A stretch of DNA of 64,000 bases from Caprimulgus europaeus (GCA_907165065.1 OU015540.1:2464001-2528000), one strand, 5' to 3'; positions 11,203 to 23,354 are shown, counted from the first letter of the stretch. The notes: generated from the letters alone by a model not told the origin. Program-made: numbers and translations.

Positions 11203-11478
11203 AGGCCAGGCTCTTCTCAGTAGTGCCCAGTGTGACAGGACAAGGGGCAGTGAGAAAAAACTGCAACACTGGAAGTTCCAGACAAACTTCAGGAAAAACT
11301 TCTTTACTGTGGGGGTGTCAGAGCACTGGGACAGGCTGCCCAGAGAGGTTGTGGAGTCTCCATCTCACCTGGACGCTTTCCTGTGCAACCTGCTCGAGGT
11401 GACCCTGCTCTGGCAGGTGGTTGAACTAGATGATCTCCTGAGGTCCCTTCCAACTCCTCCAGTTCTGTGGTTCTGTGA
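11203..11478 (+). mobile_element. CR1 LINE fragment, 3' end
   Basis: The fragment covers the last ~275 bp of a CR1, from the 'aggctcttctcagt' region through the conserved 'gacaggctgcccagagaggt' block to the 3' tail with TTCTGTG repeats at about 11464-11477. ORF2 C-terminal codons are interrupted, so the copy is a 5'-truncated, old, inactive insertion. Confidence 0.92.
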
Positions 11479-13020
11479 AAAATGCAGGAGTCAATCTCTA
11501 CTCCTGAGGGGGGTTACCACAGAGGGACTGGGGACTGTGGTGGGACAATCTCCATGGGCTCCCTTCCTCCCACCAGCACAAGGCATGTAAGGAATAAGAC
11601 CAAAGGAGCCCTCCTGGGTTGTGGTGACCAACCTCAACTGCTGCAAGCAGCCCTGTTACATAAACCTGTCCATAAATGCATCTGACAGCCTGCCCACGTT
11701 ATTGCTCTGAAGAGGCTCTCAAAAATCTACTCCCTTGATGATTAAAAACATTCTAATTTCCAGACTATGTACTCATTGGTTCTTATGGTCCTTTAACTCT
11801 TCTTACACAGGGTTCACCATGCACCCAGCACGGTGCAGGGAACAGTTATACTCTGCTTAGCCTTTCCCTTCTGACATTTCCAATATTTTTCTTCTTGAAA
11901 AACAGGCTGTCCGTGCTCCCTGGTCATGCAGTAGCAGCTTTGCAGGACTGGAAGCAAATGTTCCAGTCTGACTTACTTTCCTGAATGGAGCCTTTATTTC
12001 TTTTTCTGGTGGCTGGGCCACTCTGAAGCCAAGATGAAGCTCTGGGCAATAGAAATCAGGCAAGTTTTCAGCTTTTAAAATACAATTAATCCTGCTCTTT
12101 TGGATAAGCTGTGTTGACTCCTTTTCATAAACTAATATGCCTGGATCTAAGCAAGTGAAGAGTTGCCCAGATAGCCTTTGGTCACAGTCATCTTACCCCC
12201 AACCTCCAGCTGACCTCCCAGTCTGTGCTTGCAGGGATTGTTATTTCTCTGCTCAGTAGCCAAGGACAGATTGCAAAGAAGGCAAAGAAGAACCTGACTC
12301 ATTCCCATCCTTAAGCAAAACATCTGTCTTGCTGTTGTCAGATAAAATCAAGTATTTACTTTTGCACATTAAGAAATTTAAAGAAAAAGTCCTTGTGGGG
12401 AGGGCTGTCAGCTCCCTGAGGAAGTTATTAGGTTGGACTTAAAGGATTTATGGGAAAAAGTGTTTTAGCTGCCCCCAGAGCATCATACAAGCCCTAGTGT
12501 TGTTCCAGTTATTTTATCTGACTGTCTTTACAGGTATTTTGGGTAATTTACCTGCACAGCCAGCCTCAGAATTGCTCTTTTGAACGCAATTGCTGTTATT
12601 TGTGAAAGCACCACTCTCAAAAGCAATATTTCATCATTACTGTAAAACATCATCCCTGCAATTATCAGAGAAAGTGTCTGTCGGAATCTTAGGGACACAT
12701 GGTGACGCCTGAAGCAAGCCCCAAACCTTAAACTGGGTCTCATTAGTGCCTGGCTGTGACATGACACCATCTTACCCCCAGCATGGGAGGAATGAGGATT
12801 TGGCCTTTACACTGGCATGTGTGCGAGCACTGGATTAGCTCAGATCAGTTTGGCTTCTTAAAAGCACATTGCTTTTGGAAGAGGAACACTGCTCTGTTTC
12901 CAGCATAACTCCAAATAAAGAGTATAACACGATGAGGAATTTCCCCTGCCTTGGAGCGAGCTCTTGCACTGCCTTCCCTCCAAGCCTTTTCCAACCAGCC
13001 ACCAGCTCCAGCACTCTGCA
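11479..13020. other. non-coding stretch, nothing recognised
   Basis: No repeat, RNA gene or supported exon is seen. Two GGGGGTAAGATG-like donor motifs occur on the minus strand near 12195 and 12773 without matching acceptors or frames. Confidence 0.55.
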
Positions 13021-13570
13021 GAATCACAGAATCACAGAATCACAGAGTGTCAGGGATTGGAAGGGACCTCGAAAGCTCATCCAGTCCAATCCCCCTGCCG
13101 GAGCAGGAACACCTGGATGAGATCACACAGGAAGGTGTCCAGGCGGGTCTTGAATGTCTCCAGAGAAGGAGACTCCACACCCTCCCTGGGCAGCCTGTCC
13201 CAGGGCTCTGGCACCCTCACAGGAAAGAAGTTCCTTCTCAAATTTAAGCAGAACCTCCTGTGTTCCAGCTCACACCCATTACCCCTTGTCCTATCATCAG
13301 TCATTACTGAGAAGAGCCTGGCTCCATCCTCCTGACACTCACCCTTCAAATATTTATAAACATTAATCAGGTCCCCCCTCAGCCTCCTCTTCTCCAAGCT
13401 AAAGAGCCCCAGCTCCCTCAGCCTTCCCTCATCAGGGAGATGCTCCACTCCCTTCATCATCTTGGTGGCTCTGTGCTGGACCCTCTCAAGCAGCTCCCTG
13501 TCCTTCTTGAACTGTGGGGCCCAGAACTGGACACAATATTCCAGATGTGGCCTCACCAGGGCAGAGTAAA
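13021..13570 (-). mobile_element. CR1 LINE fragment with open ORF2 C-terminus
   Basis: On the minus strand this is the terminal ~550 bp of CR1. The 3' tail of three to four ATTCTGTG units lies at 13021-13047. The ORF2 C-terminal region is open for 159 codons (13077-13556), and includes motifs shared with the other copies such as [19 protein letters not shown] and [15 protein letters not shown]. Intactness and similarity to the copies at 31.9 and 61.4 kb mark it as one of the younger insertions. It is 5'-truncated, so it cannot move. Its 5' end runs directly into the 10-bp minisatellite. Confidence 0.95.
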
Positions 13571-13650
13571 GGGGAAGAAAGGGGAAGAAAGGGGAAGAAA
13601 GGGGAAGAAAGGGGAAGAAAGGGGAAGAAAGGGGAAGAAAGGGGAAGAAG
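13571..13650. repeat. 10-bp minisatellite (GGGGAAGAAA)8
   Basis: Eight tandem copies of GGGGAAGAAA, the last differing only in its final base, lie exactly at the 5' boundary of the CR1. Related CR1 copies have a similar G/A-rich stretch after 'gggcagagta', so the array probably arose by expansion of CR1-internal sequence. The purine bias is complete on one strand. Long open frames across it ([10 protein letters not shown] repeats) are artefacts. Confidence 0.95.
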
Positions 13651-16600
13651 GCTTTCCAGAGTCACTGGGAATTTAGGTTTGTGTCTCAGATGTTCACCAT
13701 ACAATCCACCTGGCAACTAAAGGGCAGCAGCTTTAGAGACATCATAAGGGAAAGGATGGAGAAAGGTGATCTTGAGTCATCTGTGTGTGTTGTATCAAAC
13801 ATCACATTTGTTCAGCAGATCTCCCTGTCGCAATAATATTGTCAAAGCTGGTATCAATTTTTGGGTCAAAGAGGTTGAAGGGATCTTAATGACAAAGATA
13901 CCTCTTCCTTTTGTAAATTGTAAGTTAAAAAAAAAATGATTCATTTGTTTTTAGTCACCTGTCCCCCTTGTCCTCTGGAAACAGTGAAGAGAGAAAAAAC
14001 AGGAATGGGGAGAGGCAATATCTGAAAAAGAAATCAGAAAATGAGAAAACATCCATCAGAATGGAAACATCTGACTTCAGGAGGGAAAAAAAAAAAAATA
14101 ACATTTAAAATTGGAAAATCACCTTGACAAATTTCAACCTTCTGCAGCCACAGCCTGAGGAAGGAGCTTGCAGGAAATCTTTTGCTTGCTGTTAGGTACA
14201 TACACGGAGATGTAAAATCAGTTAAAGACTGTTACCCTTATCTGTTTACTACCCAGAAGCGTTAGCTGCAAAAGGGCCCATCTGCTTAGACTCAGAGTTG
14301 ACCTTCCCTAAAGAAAAGGCTTTTAGCTACAGAGATTTTGTTTCCAGATTTCTTCTCATTTAATTTTACAGAATGACTTTACCACATGGGAAATGCCTAT
14401 GATGCTCTGACCAAATGAGAAACCCAGGTAGTGACAGCTGTTCTGGTGCTTCAGCTTCTACAGTGCAGGCACACACAAAGCGGGGGAGGGAAGGTTATCG
14501 GTGGTATCAAGACATCACTGACGAGTACAGCAATCACAGCAAAGCCTGAGTGACATTTTCAGCAGCTCCTGTACTTAAATGAGCACAGATGTAGATATGG
14601 TAAAGGCACAGAAGCAAAGGTGGCTCCAGCTCACAGCTCGGCAGTGCTGCAGACAGGATGACTGACTGTGCCCAGTCGTTTTTCAGGCAGGAGGCTCACT
14701 TGCTAATTGTATGCAAAACTGTACAAGTTAAAGCCATCCAAAGTTAGTAAGATCAGGATGAAATGTAAAGCTTCCTGTGGCATTTATTCACAGGAGGATA
14801 TTGTTTTCTGGAGCTGCTTGGTTCAGGTATCTCATTTTTGAACTGCACTTCACTGTGTCACCCGCTGTGTTAACAATTTGTGACAATTACAGTAATTATT
14901 CTGCTACAATGCCATTGCCCAAATATTGGAGGAATGGCTTTCCTTAAATGAACAAGAATACCATGAACCTACAAAACCACTTGTGGATTGAATAATTTAA
15001 TTTTCTGATTCTGTTAATTCACAGTATTGAAACACCAATAACACTGTTCATTAAAGGAGCAATAGAAAAGTAGGAGACGATTGATACTGTGCTAATGAAA
15101 CAAAAGCTTTGCAGTCACTTTGGGAGAACTCAGTTGCACCATACGTGACTGTTTGTCTTCTCTGCAATCTGGAAATCACCCAAGGTCGAGCACCAAATGC
15201 AAAGGCAGCTCTAAGGCTGGGTCTAGCACAGAGCCAGGAGCAGGACACTGTCATCCTTGCATCAGAAGAGTGAGCCTGCACAGCCACACCTTGCTCTGGG
15301 CAGGCTTCCATCCCAGCGCCTGAGTGTGTGTCCTTCTGGAGAAGAGCCTGGAGTTGTGTGCACATCTCTGGGACCAATGCCATTTATATTTCTTATGCCT
15401 GTGAAGGACTGAATAAGCCATTCTTTCAAAGGAGGGAGTTGGAAAGTACTTCTCTTAATAACCAAATTATTACATGTGTTACTTTTTCTTTTGTAACACT
15501 CCTCCAGCCTTATCACAGCACTTTTCCATCTCGGAGAACAGCCTGTATGACTCCTCAGTTGATGGATGTTTATTCTTGAGGTCATGATCTTTCAGCCAGG
15601 ATTTTACACAGAGTCGTTTTCTTCCATTTCACCTTTGTATTTTAACAAGAAGTTGTGGCATGAAAAGGAGAGAACGATGCTGAATACTCCGCTTAATAAA
15701 TGGAAACTCAGCAAGGGCACTAGAGGACGTGACTCCTTCATAACTTCCAAATTATGCTGGATGTGAAACAGGGAGATTATTCTAGATGGGTCCACTTGAT
15801 TTCTTGCCAAGGTCAGGACTGTGGCATTCTAATGAGGAAGTGGTTGCTTGAGTTGCTTCATCAACTATTTACTTCAGCTTTAATGACATCTGGGTGTTAT
15901 TTTTCCTCTGTTCTTGAGTTGTTTGCTGTTTGTCACTCCATTTACAGCTGTGGAGGTCACTCATGTAATTCTGTGAAAGGCAACATAGATCCAGACTTCT
16001 GTCAAGGCTGCACCATGGTTTTGCCTCTTCATCTTAGCGTTACTTTGCAGTTTTAAAGGAATTAATTCTCACCCTCAGTGGTGACTGCTCTCTGGTTCCT
16101 TATAGACTGGGTTCCTTCTGGTCCTGAGCTAGAAAGAAAAACTAATTCTGTCAAAAACAGGTTCTCTGAGGAGTCTGTCTTTTACAAGTTCCTAATTTTA
16201 TTATGTCTCCATTTCTCTCCTCTGCAAAATATTAACCAGTTATGCTGTGGCTCCCACCTCCATTCTTACACTGGATTTTAGGTCCTATCTAGCATAGATT
16301 GCTTTCATGATAGTGACTTTTGTGAAGTTAGTCATGTCATAATTGGATTGGTTTTTTTGCTTAAAAATCCAATCCTTTTCCAATGAGGATCAACAAAATG
16401 TGGATTCCTGGATCTCTGCTGGCTGCTGGCTTTTTCACCAGACTAATAGTGACATTTGTGGAAGACATACAAGAAAATGCCAGAGGCATGGCAGCAGTTA
16501 GGGGTTGTGGAACAGGCTGTGGAAGAGTTAATGCAGCACAGTGACAGAGCATTGAAAGGTCTGTGGTGTGGATCTTACCACCCACGAGTTCTCCCTGCCC

Positions 16601-17939
16601 TTAATCACCAGGCTGTCTGATACTGTCTGAAAGTGTCGTGTGCTCCCTCCTGGAGTCCTCCCCTTGACTGAACAGACAAATGAGAATCATTATAGTCCTG
16701 TTTATAGCAGAGACCTTTTATAGACTGAGAGAAAAGGGGCTGGGAGAGACCCTGAGACATGTCTAGCAGGATCAGCCATCCCTGAGGATGGGAGCAGCCT
16801 GATACAAAGAGCACTGGAGACAGATCCTACAGTGCCTGGAGCAGATCCTGTCACCCCTCACCTTCCCCCTTGACAGCCGTCATTCCTACAGTTGGGTCTA
16901 AATCTTCCACACACAAGATTCATTATTTCTTGACCTGTGCCCAGATGACAAGCAGAGCAGATCAGTCCCTTCCTCTCCTCATCCATAGTTTTTCCTGAGG
17001 GAACCCTCAAGGACCAGCTGTTGACTTCACCTATTTGACCTGATAACAGAACAATGGCATTTCGTCTTAGCTTGCCATTTTCCTCTGTGCCAGCATACAC
17101 AAGTTGGTTTTTCCTAAGTAAATATTTTCATTTCTTTGTCAGGGATGGAATCACTTCCACAGAGCCCAGAGCTGTGCAGCCAGAGTGCTGGAGAAGCTAC
17201 TTTCCTCCAGGCTCCCTGGGGGAGGACCTAGTGGTGAGGTTGAGCAGTGCCTTTCCCTGACCCAGAGCCATCTCCTGCAATGCTCTGTGCACCTTGGGGC
17301 GTTAGAAGTCACGGCCTTGGAATTTTTATTTGTTCTCCACATGATTGAAAAAACAAAAACATGGCAAGAAGTGGGGCTGGCCCAGAAAAACAATTTTATT
17401 GCTGAAGAATTCAGGGCTTTCAAACTGGTTTCATTCTGCTTGGAATGAAAATGAGAGCACAGGAGTTTCTGAAGAAAAAGAAACTATTCCAGACCTTCTC
17501 TGCCTCCACTCCCACTGCTAACCCAGCACCCAGCTGACAGATGTCTGAATCTGTCCCGGGAACCCCATCCTCTGCAGAGCTCATCCCCCAGGGTGTCCTT
17601 CATAGGTAGCTTCCAAACTCCTCTGTCCTCTTTACCATCCTCACCACAACTGGACCCAGCTCTGCTAAGTGCTATTGCCCTCCTTGCATGGACAGGGAGT
17701 CCAGGGCACATGGGACTTGGCCAAGAAACATCCTTGTCATGTTTACATTTCTTTTCCTAGTCTTTTCACTGCTTTTTGTGTAAACCTGTGGCCAGCTCAC
17801 TCAAACCTTCATTCTTGTGCCCCTCAATTCCCCAGATCCAGAGCTGGTCATTGGTCAGGGGTTTTTTTAATTATTATTTTTGTGAAGTGTTCGTTGTTGC
17901 GGTTTCTTTCCCTTTAGGAAAGTATAATTTATGAAAGCC

Positions 17940-18190
17940 AAAATTGTTGATGGGAGCTGATTTGACAAATTTCTCAGTTCAAAACCATTTCCTTCAGGGG
18001 GAAGCATTGAAACTGTTGAAACAAGCACGTCTGTATTTTTTGAACAAAAAATGTTTTGATTTAGGGTTCAAAATAAGTTGAAAATATGTAGGACAAAGGA
18101 AAGAGTCAATTTGAGCTTAAAAAAAAAGAGATTACAAAAACATTTAATTCAAAATGAACCCTATTTTCATATCACTTACATACAATGGTT
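17940..18190. repeat. A/T-rich block with inverted TTCAAAA motifs, possible ancient repeat
   Basis: TAGGGTTCAAAA near 18063 and its inverse TTCAAAATGAACCCTA near 18148 form a loose palindrome within a field of GAAA/TTTC motifs. Similar vocabulary occurs at about 13980-14150 and 27900-28050. I suspect a degraded dispersed element common to birds and reptiles, but cannot name it. Confidence 0.25.
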
Positions 18191-19099
18191 TTATAGCCCC
18201 GATTTATTTATTTAACATTCATTTTCATTCTCAGGCCATGAAAAATCTCCAGTTTCAGTGCTTGTCTTAATTGGAAGGGGATTTTTTTTGTAGGGGGTGC
18301 AGTTTAGAAAGCTCCTCAGGTCACTAAAGTTCTTTCTTCCCCTCTGGCATTCAGAGCTTCTCAGTTTGCAGACTCAGCTCTACCCATCTGAAATGGGAGA
18401 AATCTCTTGTGGGTGTGGAGACAAAAGCCTGGGTGGGTGAGACAGCCTCCAGGAGAGGACATGACGCAAGCACCCAGCGGCGGCTCTTCCTCCTGCCCTG
18501 CAGCTGTACTTACTTTGCAAGAGTTCCTCAGCTATAGTCTCAGCCCATGAGACTTCACCCACAGGTACAAACCAACCACAGTTTTGCAGCAGTTCGGAGC
18601 ATGCTGCTGTCACATCTCCAGAACACCAACCCACCGTGTGAGACCCACTGACTCCCACATATCCATGAAGAGGAGGCAGGATGGGATGCCTTGGAGATGG
18701 TGATGGCATCCCAAAGAGTCTGGGTAGTGAAAAGTCACTCTTGATTCCCCTTTTCAGGGAACAGAAGACAAACAGGCACTGGTCCTGAGCACAGGGAGTA
18801 GCAAAATAAAGCAGGGCCACCTTGAGAGGTGTGCCATGGGTGCAGAGCTCATGCTTGCCATTCCACCAGTTACCAGGGGATACTGGGAGGTGATCTGACT
18901 ACATCCAGGCTTTGGAAAAAGGCCAGGTATGAGGCAGGAGCAGGGCTCTGATTCCAAAAATAGTGTTCTGGGACTCCTGTTGGTGCTACAGAAGAGGACA
19001 GCATTTGTGCTTGACCCTTGGAGAAGTGGGACAGCCTTTGCATTTGTCTTCTTTCCCAGTGTGCTCTCCTCAAAGATGTCTCTATTTCCTCTGACTTAC

Positions 19100-19154
19100 C
19101 TTTTTCTTTCAGCATAGCTTGGTATCCACTCCAGGTGTTATCCAGGACTGCTGG
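19100..19154 (-). other. candidate internal exon, minus strand
   Basis: A 55-nt segment is bounded by an acceptor ending TTTTAATCAG (19155-19156 as AG) with a fair pyrimidine tract, and by a near-ideal donor AAAAAG|GTAAGT. Only one frame is open, reading PAVLDNTWSGYQAMLKEK plus one extra base. The open frame starts in phase 0, which fits the end phase of the upstream 25-nt candidate at 19474-19498. I do not recognise the peptide. Splice sites of this strength occur by chance about once or twice per window of this size. Confidence 0.25.
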
Positions 19155-19473
19155 CTGATTAAAATGAACCAGATGAGAAGATTTTTCTGATACTGAAGTG
19201 ACTTTGGAACAGGCACCATCAACTTAGGCCTTATTAATACTAATCCATATTGAGTGCCCAATCCAAGACCTTATAAGAAGTGTCTCACTTACTTAGTGAC
19301 TTCAGTGAGGTTTGAATAAGGCTTGTAAACCTTGATGAAAAATTTTCCTTTTCCACCAAAATGCGTCATGTTCTGTGCTGGACCATGACAATAAATCTGC
19401 CCCTAAATTACCTGCATCACTCAGGCTTTCTTTAGGTGAAAGATGAGCCTGTCTACATCTTCATTTGTCTTAC

Positions 19474-19498
19474 CTCATTTCCCAATTCCTGGCAGTCC
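19474..19498 (-). other. candidate 25-nt microexon, minus strand
   Basis: A very strong acceptor, about 25 pyrimidine-rich bases ending CCCCCTCTCAG, is followed after only 25 nt by the donor GAG|GTAAGA. One frame reads DCQELGNE and joins in phase to the candidate exon at 19100-19154. Microexons of this size are known in vertebrate neural genes. Without conservation or transcript data it may be a decoy. Confidence 0.15.
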
Positions 19499-20215
19499 CT
19501 GAGAGGGGGAGAAGAGGATGATGATGCTGGGCAGGTGGCAAGGGAAGCAGAAAGGCTAATTTAGTGTCATAGTTCAGGAGACAAGGACGTATTAAGAAAC
19601 TCTGAATAATTTTTGCTTCTAAATATTACTTTAAATGTTACTTTACTTGAATTCAATAAGGACAGTGTATTGACCTTCTCAAGGTTAATGGCTCAATGAT
19701 TTACTGGGAAAAAAGTATATGCAAGGCCAAATTGATTCTTGTGTTAATTACTTTTCTGGACAATATAAAAGGTATTTTAATACATTTTCCATGATACCTG
19801 GAAAGACATTTCTGCTCAGCAGGTTATAGGTGTTCCAGGCAATGACAGGGATGCTGGGAGTGTGCTGACTGCTTAAACGACATTCTTTATACATGAGCAT
19901 TTCTTCCACTGCAAAGAGCTGCTAAAAGAAGTCAACTTCCCATGAAATCAGATGGGATCTGCTTGTTTCTGCCCTGCCTTCTCTCCAACTGCAAAATCTT
20001 GGCAGCCAAGACAACACAATCAACTCAACACCATCCAGTTTATGGAATCAATAGTGGCAACTCACATGGGTCTGAGTTTTATCTCCCCTGAAATCTTTGG
20101 CAAAACATCTGCAGCTCCTCATTAGCATATGCAAATAGATCTCGGGATATAATCACTGTCAGAGAAGCAGCATTAAGTCAGGGTGTGTCCAGTGCTGGCC
20201 TTCAGGGATGGCTTC

Positions 20216-20302
20216 TCATCCCAGTGCCTTGTCAATACTTATATCAATGACCTGGAGGAAGAGCTGGAATCATTCCTAATAAAGAATGCAGATGACTCAG
20301 AC
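20216..20302 (+). pseudogene. degenerate reverse-transcriptase fragment (LINE relic)
   Basis: Twenty-nine codons read SSQCLVNTYINDLEEELESF and then continue to NADDSDE. This matches the pattern of the LINE (CR1-type) reverse-transcriptase palm, where an 'F-INDL' segment precedes the catalytic FADD; here the F is N. The surrounding sequence is decayed and no 3' tail is present. It is an old, dead fragment; the match is short, so moderate caution applies. Confidence 0.45.
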
Positions 20303-20734
20303 GAGGAGAGTGGTAAATCACAACGACAACAAGCCATCGATGCGAGCGAGCTCCATCACTCAACAAATCAGATGTAATCAAAGTACCTCTTCTTTCAGAC
20401 AGCTAAATATATAGGCATGGGCACCTAGATGAACATATGCATATACTCCTGAGAAATCAGCGTGGTTTGTAAGTGTTCCATATGGGTAAATGATGCATTT
20501 TGCAAGTGTAAATATTTCATTGCTGCCAGACTGATAGGTTAGTAGAGCTTGAAGGAGAATTATCCTGATGTGTTAGCAACGTGATAAAGACACTGAACTG
20601 CCTGTGCAGTGCTCTCTTACACCATCTCCTGCTGCAGCCTGGTGAGGTTTGAACGTTCTGACACAGTGAAGCTGGTTTTGAGTAGAGGTGACATTGTCAC
20701 CGAAGTGGGGAATGAAGTTCTGAACACCAATGTA

Positions 20735-21131
20735 GCCTGAAGAAGCAGACTGTCGTTATTGCGGTGTCAGGTGCACTGGGGATCGCTCCACCCAATGTGC
20801 AGCCCAACTCATCTCTCTACAAAAGGTTTATACTATCAACACATGCATATTCATTACTTTTCCAAGAAATTATTAACATATTCATCACATTTCCAGGAAC
20901 TCATTAATATATGGAAATGTCCTTTTCGGGGGGTCCTCTGGTGGTCGTACAAACTTTTGTGGCTGTGCCCTTTAGTTGAACTTTCCTTTTGCACGTGCTT
21001 AGTTCATCTCTTGGCCTCTTTACAACACTTTGGTCTCCACAAAATTAGTTTATTCTGGCATCACTACCTTATCTACCCTATTGGTAGGACTCAAATCTCC
21101 TGCAGACTTGACTAGACCTAGCAGATATGTC
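20735..21131 (-). mobile_element. probable LTR fragment of an endogenous retrovirus
   Basis: I recognise the block CGGTGTCAGGTGCACTGGGG and the later 'ggtcctctggtggtcgt' and 'catctcttggcctcttt' phrases as typical of a bird LTR family lying on the minus strand. It has two 31-bp imperfect tandem units. A TG start near 20738 and a CA near 21131 are possible ends, but the flanks show no clear duplication. No internal retroviral genes are present. Boundaries and family are tentative. Confidence 0.55.
20846..20907. repeat. two 31-bp tandem units within the LTR
   Basis: Units 20846-20876 and 20877-20907 both begin CATATTCAT and end ATTAA, with about five differences. They lie inside the LTR-like sequence and may be duplicated U3 elements. 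Confidence 0.75.
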
Positions 21132-23254
21132 ACTGTCTTTCAGTGTCACATTGTTTAAGCAGAAGGGCTTGTTGCCTCTATCCACATGAAGTTGTTACCA
21201 TCACCTTGAGATCGGTGGGCACTAAGGTTCCAGTTTTCCATGCTTCCCCCCTAGGAATTCAGCCCTTAGGATGGTAGGATGGGTGGCAACTGGGGATTAA
21301 AACTTCAGCCATGTGCTGGACACCTTATCAGCTCCATCCAGTGCAGCTGACCTTTTCTAATAATCTCTTTATAAAAATACAATCATCTCTATTATAAAAA
21401 TCTATTAATCTCTGTTATGAAACAAAGCCAGCTCCTAACTTTCACCGGAAACAGGGAGCTGCTGTGTTTGCAGAGTCCCTTGCAGATGCCTTTGCTATCT
21501 GTGGCTCTTTCTTCCCCGGGGCTGTTGTTCCCCTCTGTAATAAAGTGGGTCTCTGGAGTAGCTGCTCTGGGTGCTGACAGCTTTTTGATTAATGGCAGTG
21601 ACAGCTCAGACTCGCTGGGGAAGGCTGCACAGGGCTTTCCTCTCCCTCCTCTTGGCTCAGCCTTTAACTCTGTGGAAATCTATCCATCACAGCAACCACC
21701 CGGCAGGTAAATTCAAAACATGCGAACTCCTGCCATCCAAAAAAAAAACCAACCCCAAACCCAAAAACAAAACCAAAAAACCCCAAATAAACCAACAATA
21801 AAAAGAGCAACATCAGCCTCAGCAGAAACAGTATGAGGATAAAACACAGCAAGGTTTGTAGGGAGATGCAGCATCATGTATTAGACCATGTATATACTTC
21901 CAGAGGGGGAAAGTAGGATGAGCTTTTAGGTGCACAAAGATTTCTTCAGTCTAAAATCAAAGCAACCATCTCTCAAGCTGAACAGAGGTTGAGACCAACC
22001 GCTCTAAGGTTGCATTGTGTTCATGTGTTAAACAGTGTGGGAGAAAAAGCAGCTGGTAACTGGAGATCATCTGAGAAGGGCAGGAATAAAGTCACAAAGC
22101 TTCTCTGAACAGAGGCAACCACTTAGTTTTCACCGCCCTGCTGATGGATTAACCAGGGCTGGAAAAATTTACAGTATTTTGTAACACCAGCAACTCTGCT
22201 AGTCCTTGATTTTCAGCAGCCAGCAGAGTAATGAATTTTAATTGGAAAGTTTAAATGCTGAAAAATATCTACCAAGGTCTTGTTGTGCTGTTTGATTCTG
22301 GAAAAAGGGAAAAAAAAAAACCATCAGAGCTCTGCAAGCTCCGACAATGTGACACAGGACACAGGGGCTGCGTGCAGTGCACAGAGGGGAGGGGGCTCCC
22401 AGCCCTGCTCCTGCTGCTAGCTTGGCTGATGAGCCCAAAGGACAAACAGGCAGAGACTTGGAATGAATATTCCCTCCTAATGCAATAAAAAAGTTAAACT
22501 TTGCAAGCTGAATCGCACTTGTACCAAGTGGGAACATGGAACACCAGTGGCAGAGAGCCAGGCAGACGAGACTGAGATCCAAAAGCCTGAACTCAGCCTG
22601 CACGTGCCCACCAGCACCTACACGCTGCATCTAGGGCTGAAAATCTAGGGCTGCTCAGAGCTTCGTGTATTTAGAAGCTGAATTCAGTGAGCTCCTGTCA
22701 AACCACAGCAAACCCAAGGGCTGCATTTGCACCAGAGCTCCAAGAGCATAGCTGGAAATAAACTTTTTGGCCATAATGGCTAAACAAGAGAAGCCACTGT
22801 TACTACAAACGACCACGCAGCAGGGATAAACCTTCCAGTGATTTATTCCTTATTGCAAAGGCCAGGACCTGGGAAGGAGAGAACAGGGCTGTGAAGTTGG
22901 AGGCAGATCATCCTAATCCCCTCTTAGGCAGAAAGCATTAGCACAGCCTTGGAGAGAATTTGTTGGACTCAATGGGGTGTGTCGGGCGAGGAAAGTGCTC
23001 AGCGGAGCTGCTGTTCACTGCACAGCCCAGTAGCGCCCTGATCCTTTGCCATCTCCTAAATAGAGGGAAGGGAAATCAGTTTAATCCAAGTTCAGTGTGT
23101 ATTGGAATATAACCTAAATAAAACAGCCTGAAAGCCCAAGAATAAATCAGCAAGGAAAGAAAACTCCTCGTGCTGTACTGCCTGCTGAAACTTCCCACTT
23201 AGGAGCTAGAAAAATCCTTCTTGTCTCTCACTTTGGATCTGCTTCTTCATTTTC
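21132..23254. other. non-coding stretch, nothing recognised
   Basis: No gene or interspersed repeat is clear. An A/C-rich tract is listed separately. Confidence 0.5.
21739..21806. repeat. A/C-rich low-complexity tract
   Basis: About 68 bp consist almost only of A and C (AACCCCAAA and AAAACCAA motifs) with no regular period. It is strongly strand-asymmetric. Confidence 0.85.
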
Positions 23255-23354
23255 NNNNNNNNNNNNNNNNNNNNNNNNNNNNNNNNNNNNNNNNNNNNNN
23301 NNNNNNNNNNNNNNNNNNNNNNNNNNNNNNNNNNNNNNNNNNNNNNNNNNNNNN
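23255..23354. other. assembly gap, 100 N
   Basis: Exactly 100 N bases, the convention for a scaffold gap of unknown size. The right flank starts TTTTACACACACAACC, so a simple repeat could be the cause. Any ORF crossing it is artificial. Confidence 0.98.

Larger units (their letters stand above)
13651..20215. other. long stretch without a recognised gene
   Basis: No named repeat is clear. A/T-rich blocks at about 13980-14150 and 17940-18190 carry scrambled TTTTGAA/TTCAAAA motifs in both orientations and may be relics of an ancient element. The segment 14700-15060 resembles a conserved non-coding element. Minus-strand exon candidates at 19100-19154 and 19474-19498 are listed separately. Near 18513-18590 another open minus-strand segment ends at AAA|GTAAGT, with a weak acceptor (about 18606). 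Confidence 0.45.

Noticed and set aside
13077..13556. 159-codon ORF as a host gene
   Set aside because: It is the C-terminus of CR1 ORF2 in a 5'-truncated insertion.
13440..13720. Lys/Arg/Gly-rich repeat ORFs
   Set aside because: Produced by the GGGGAAGAAA minisatellite.
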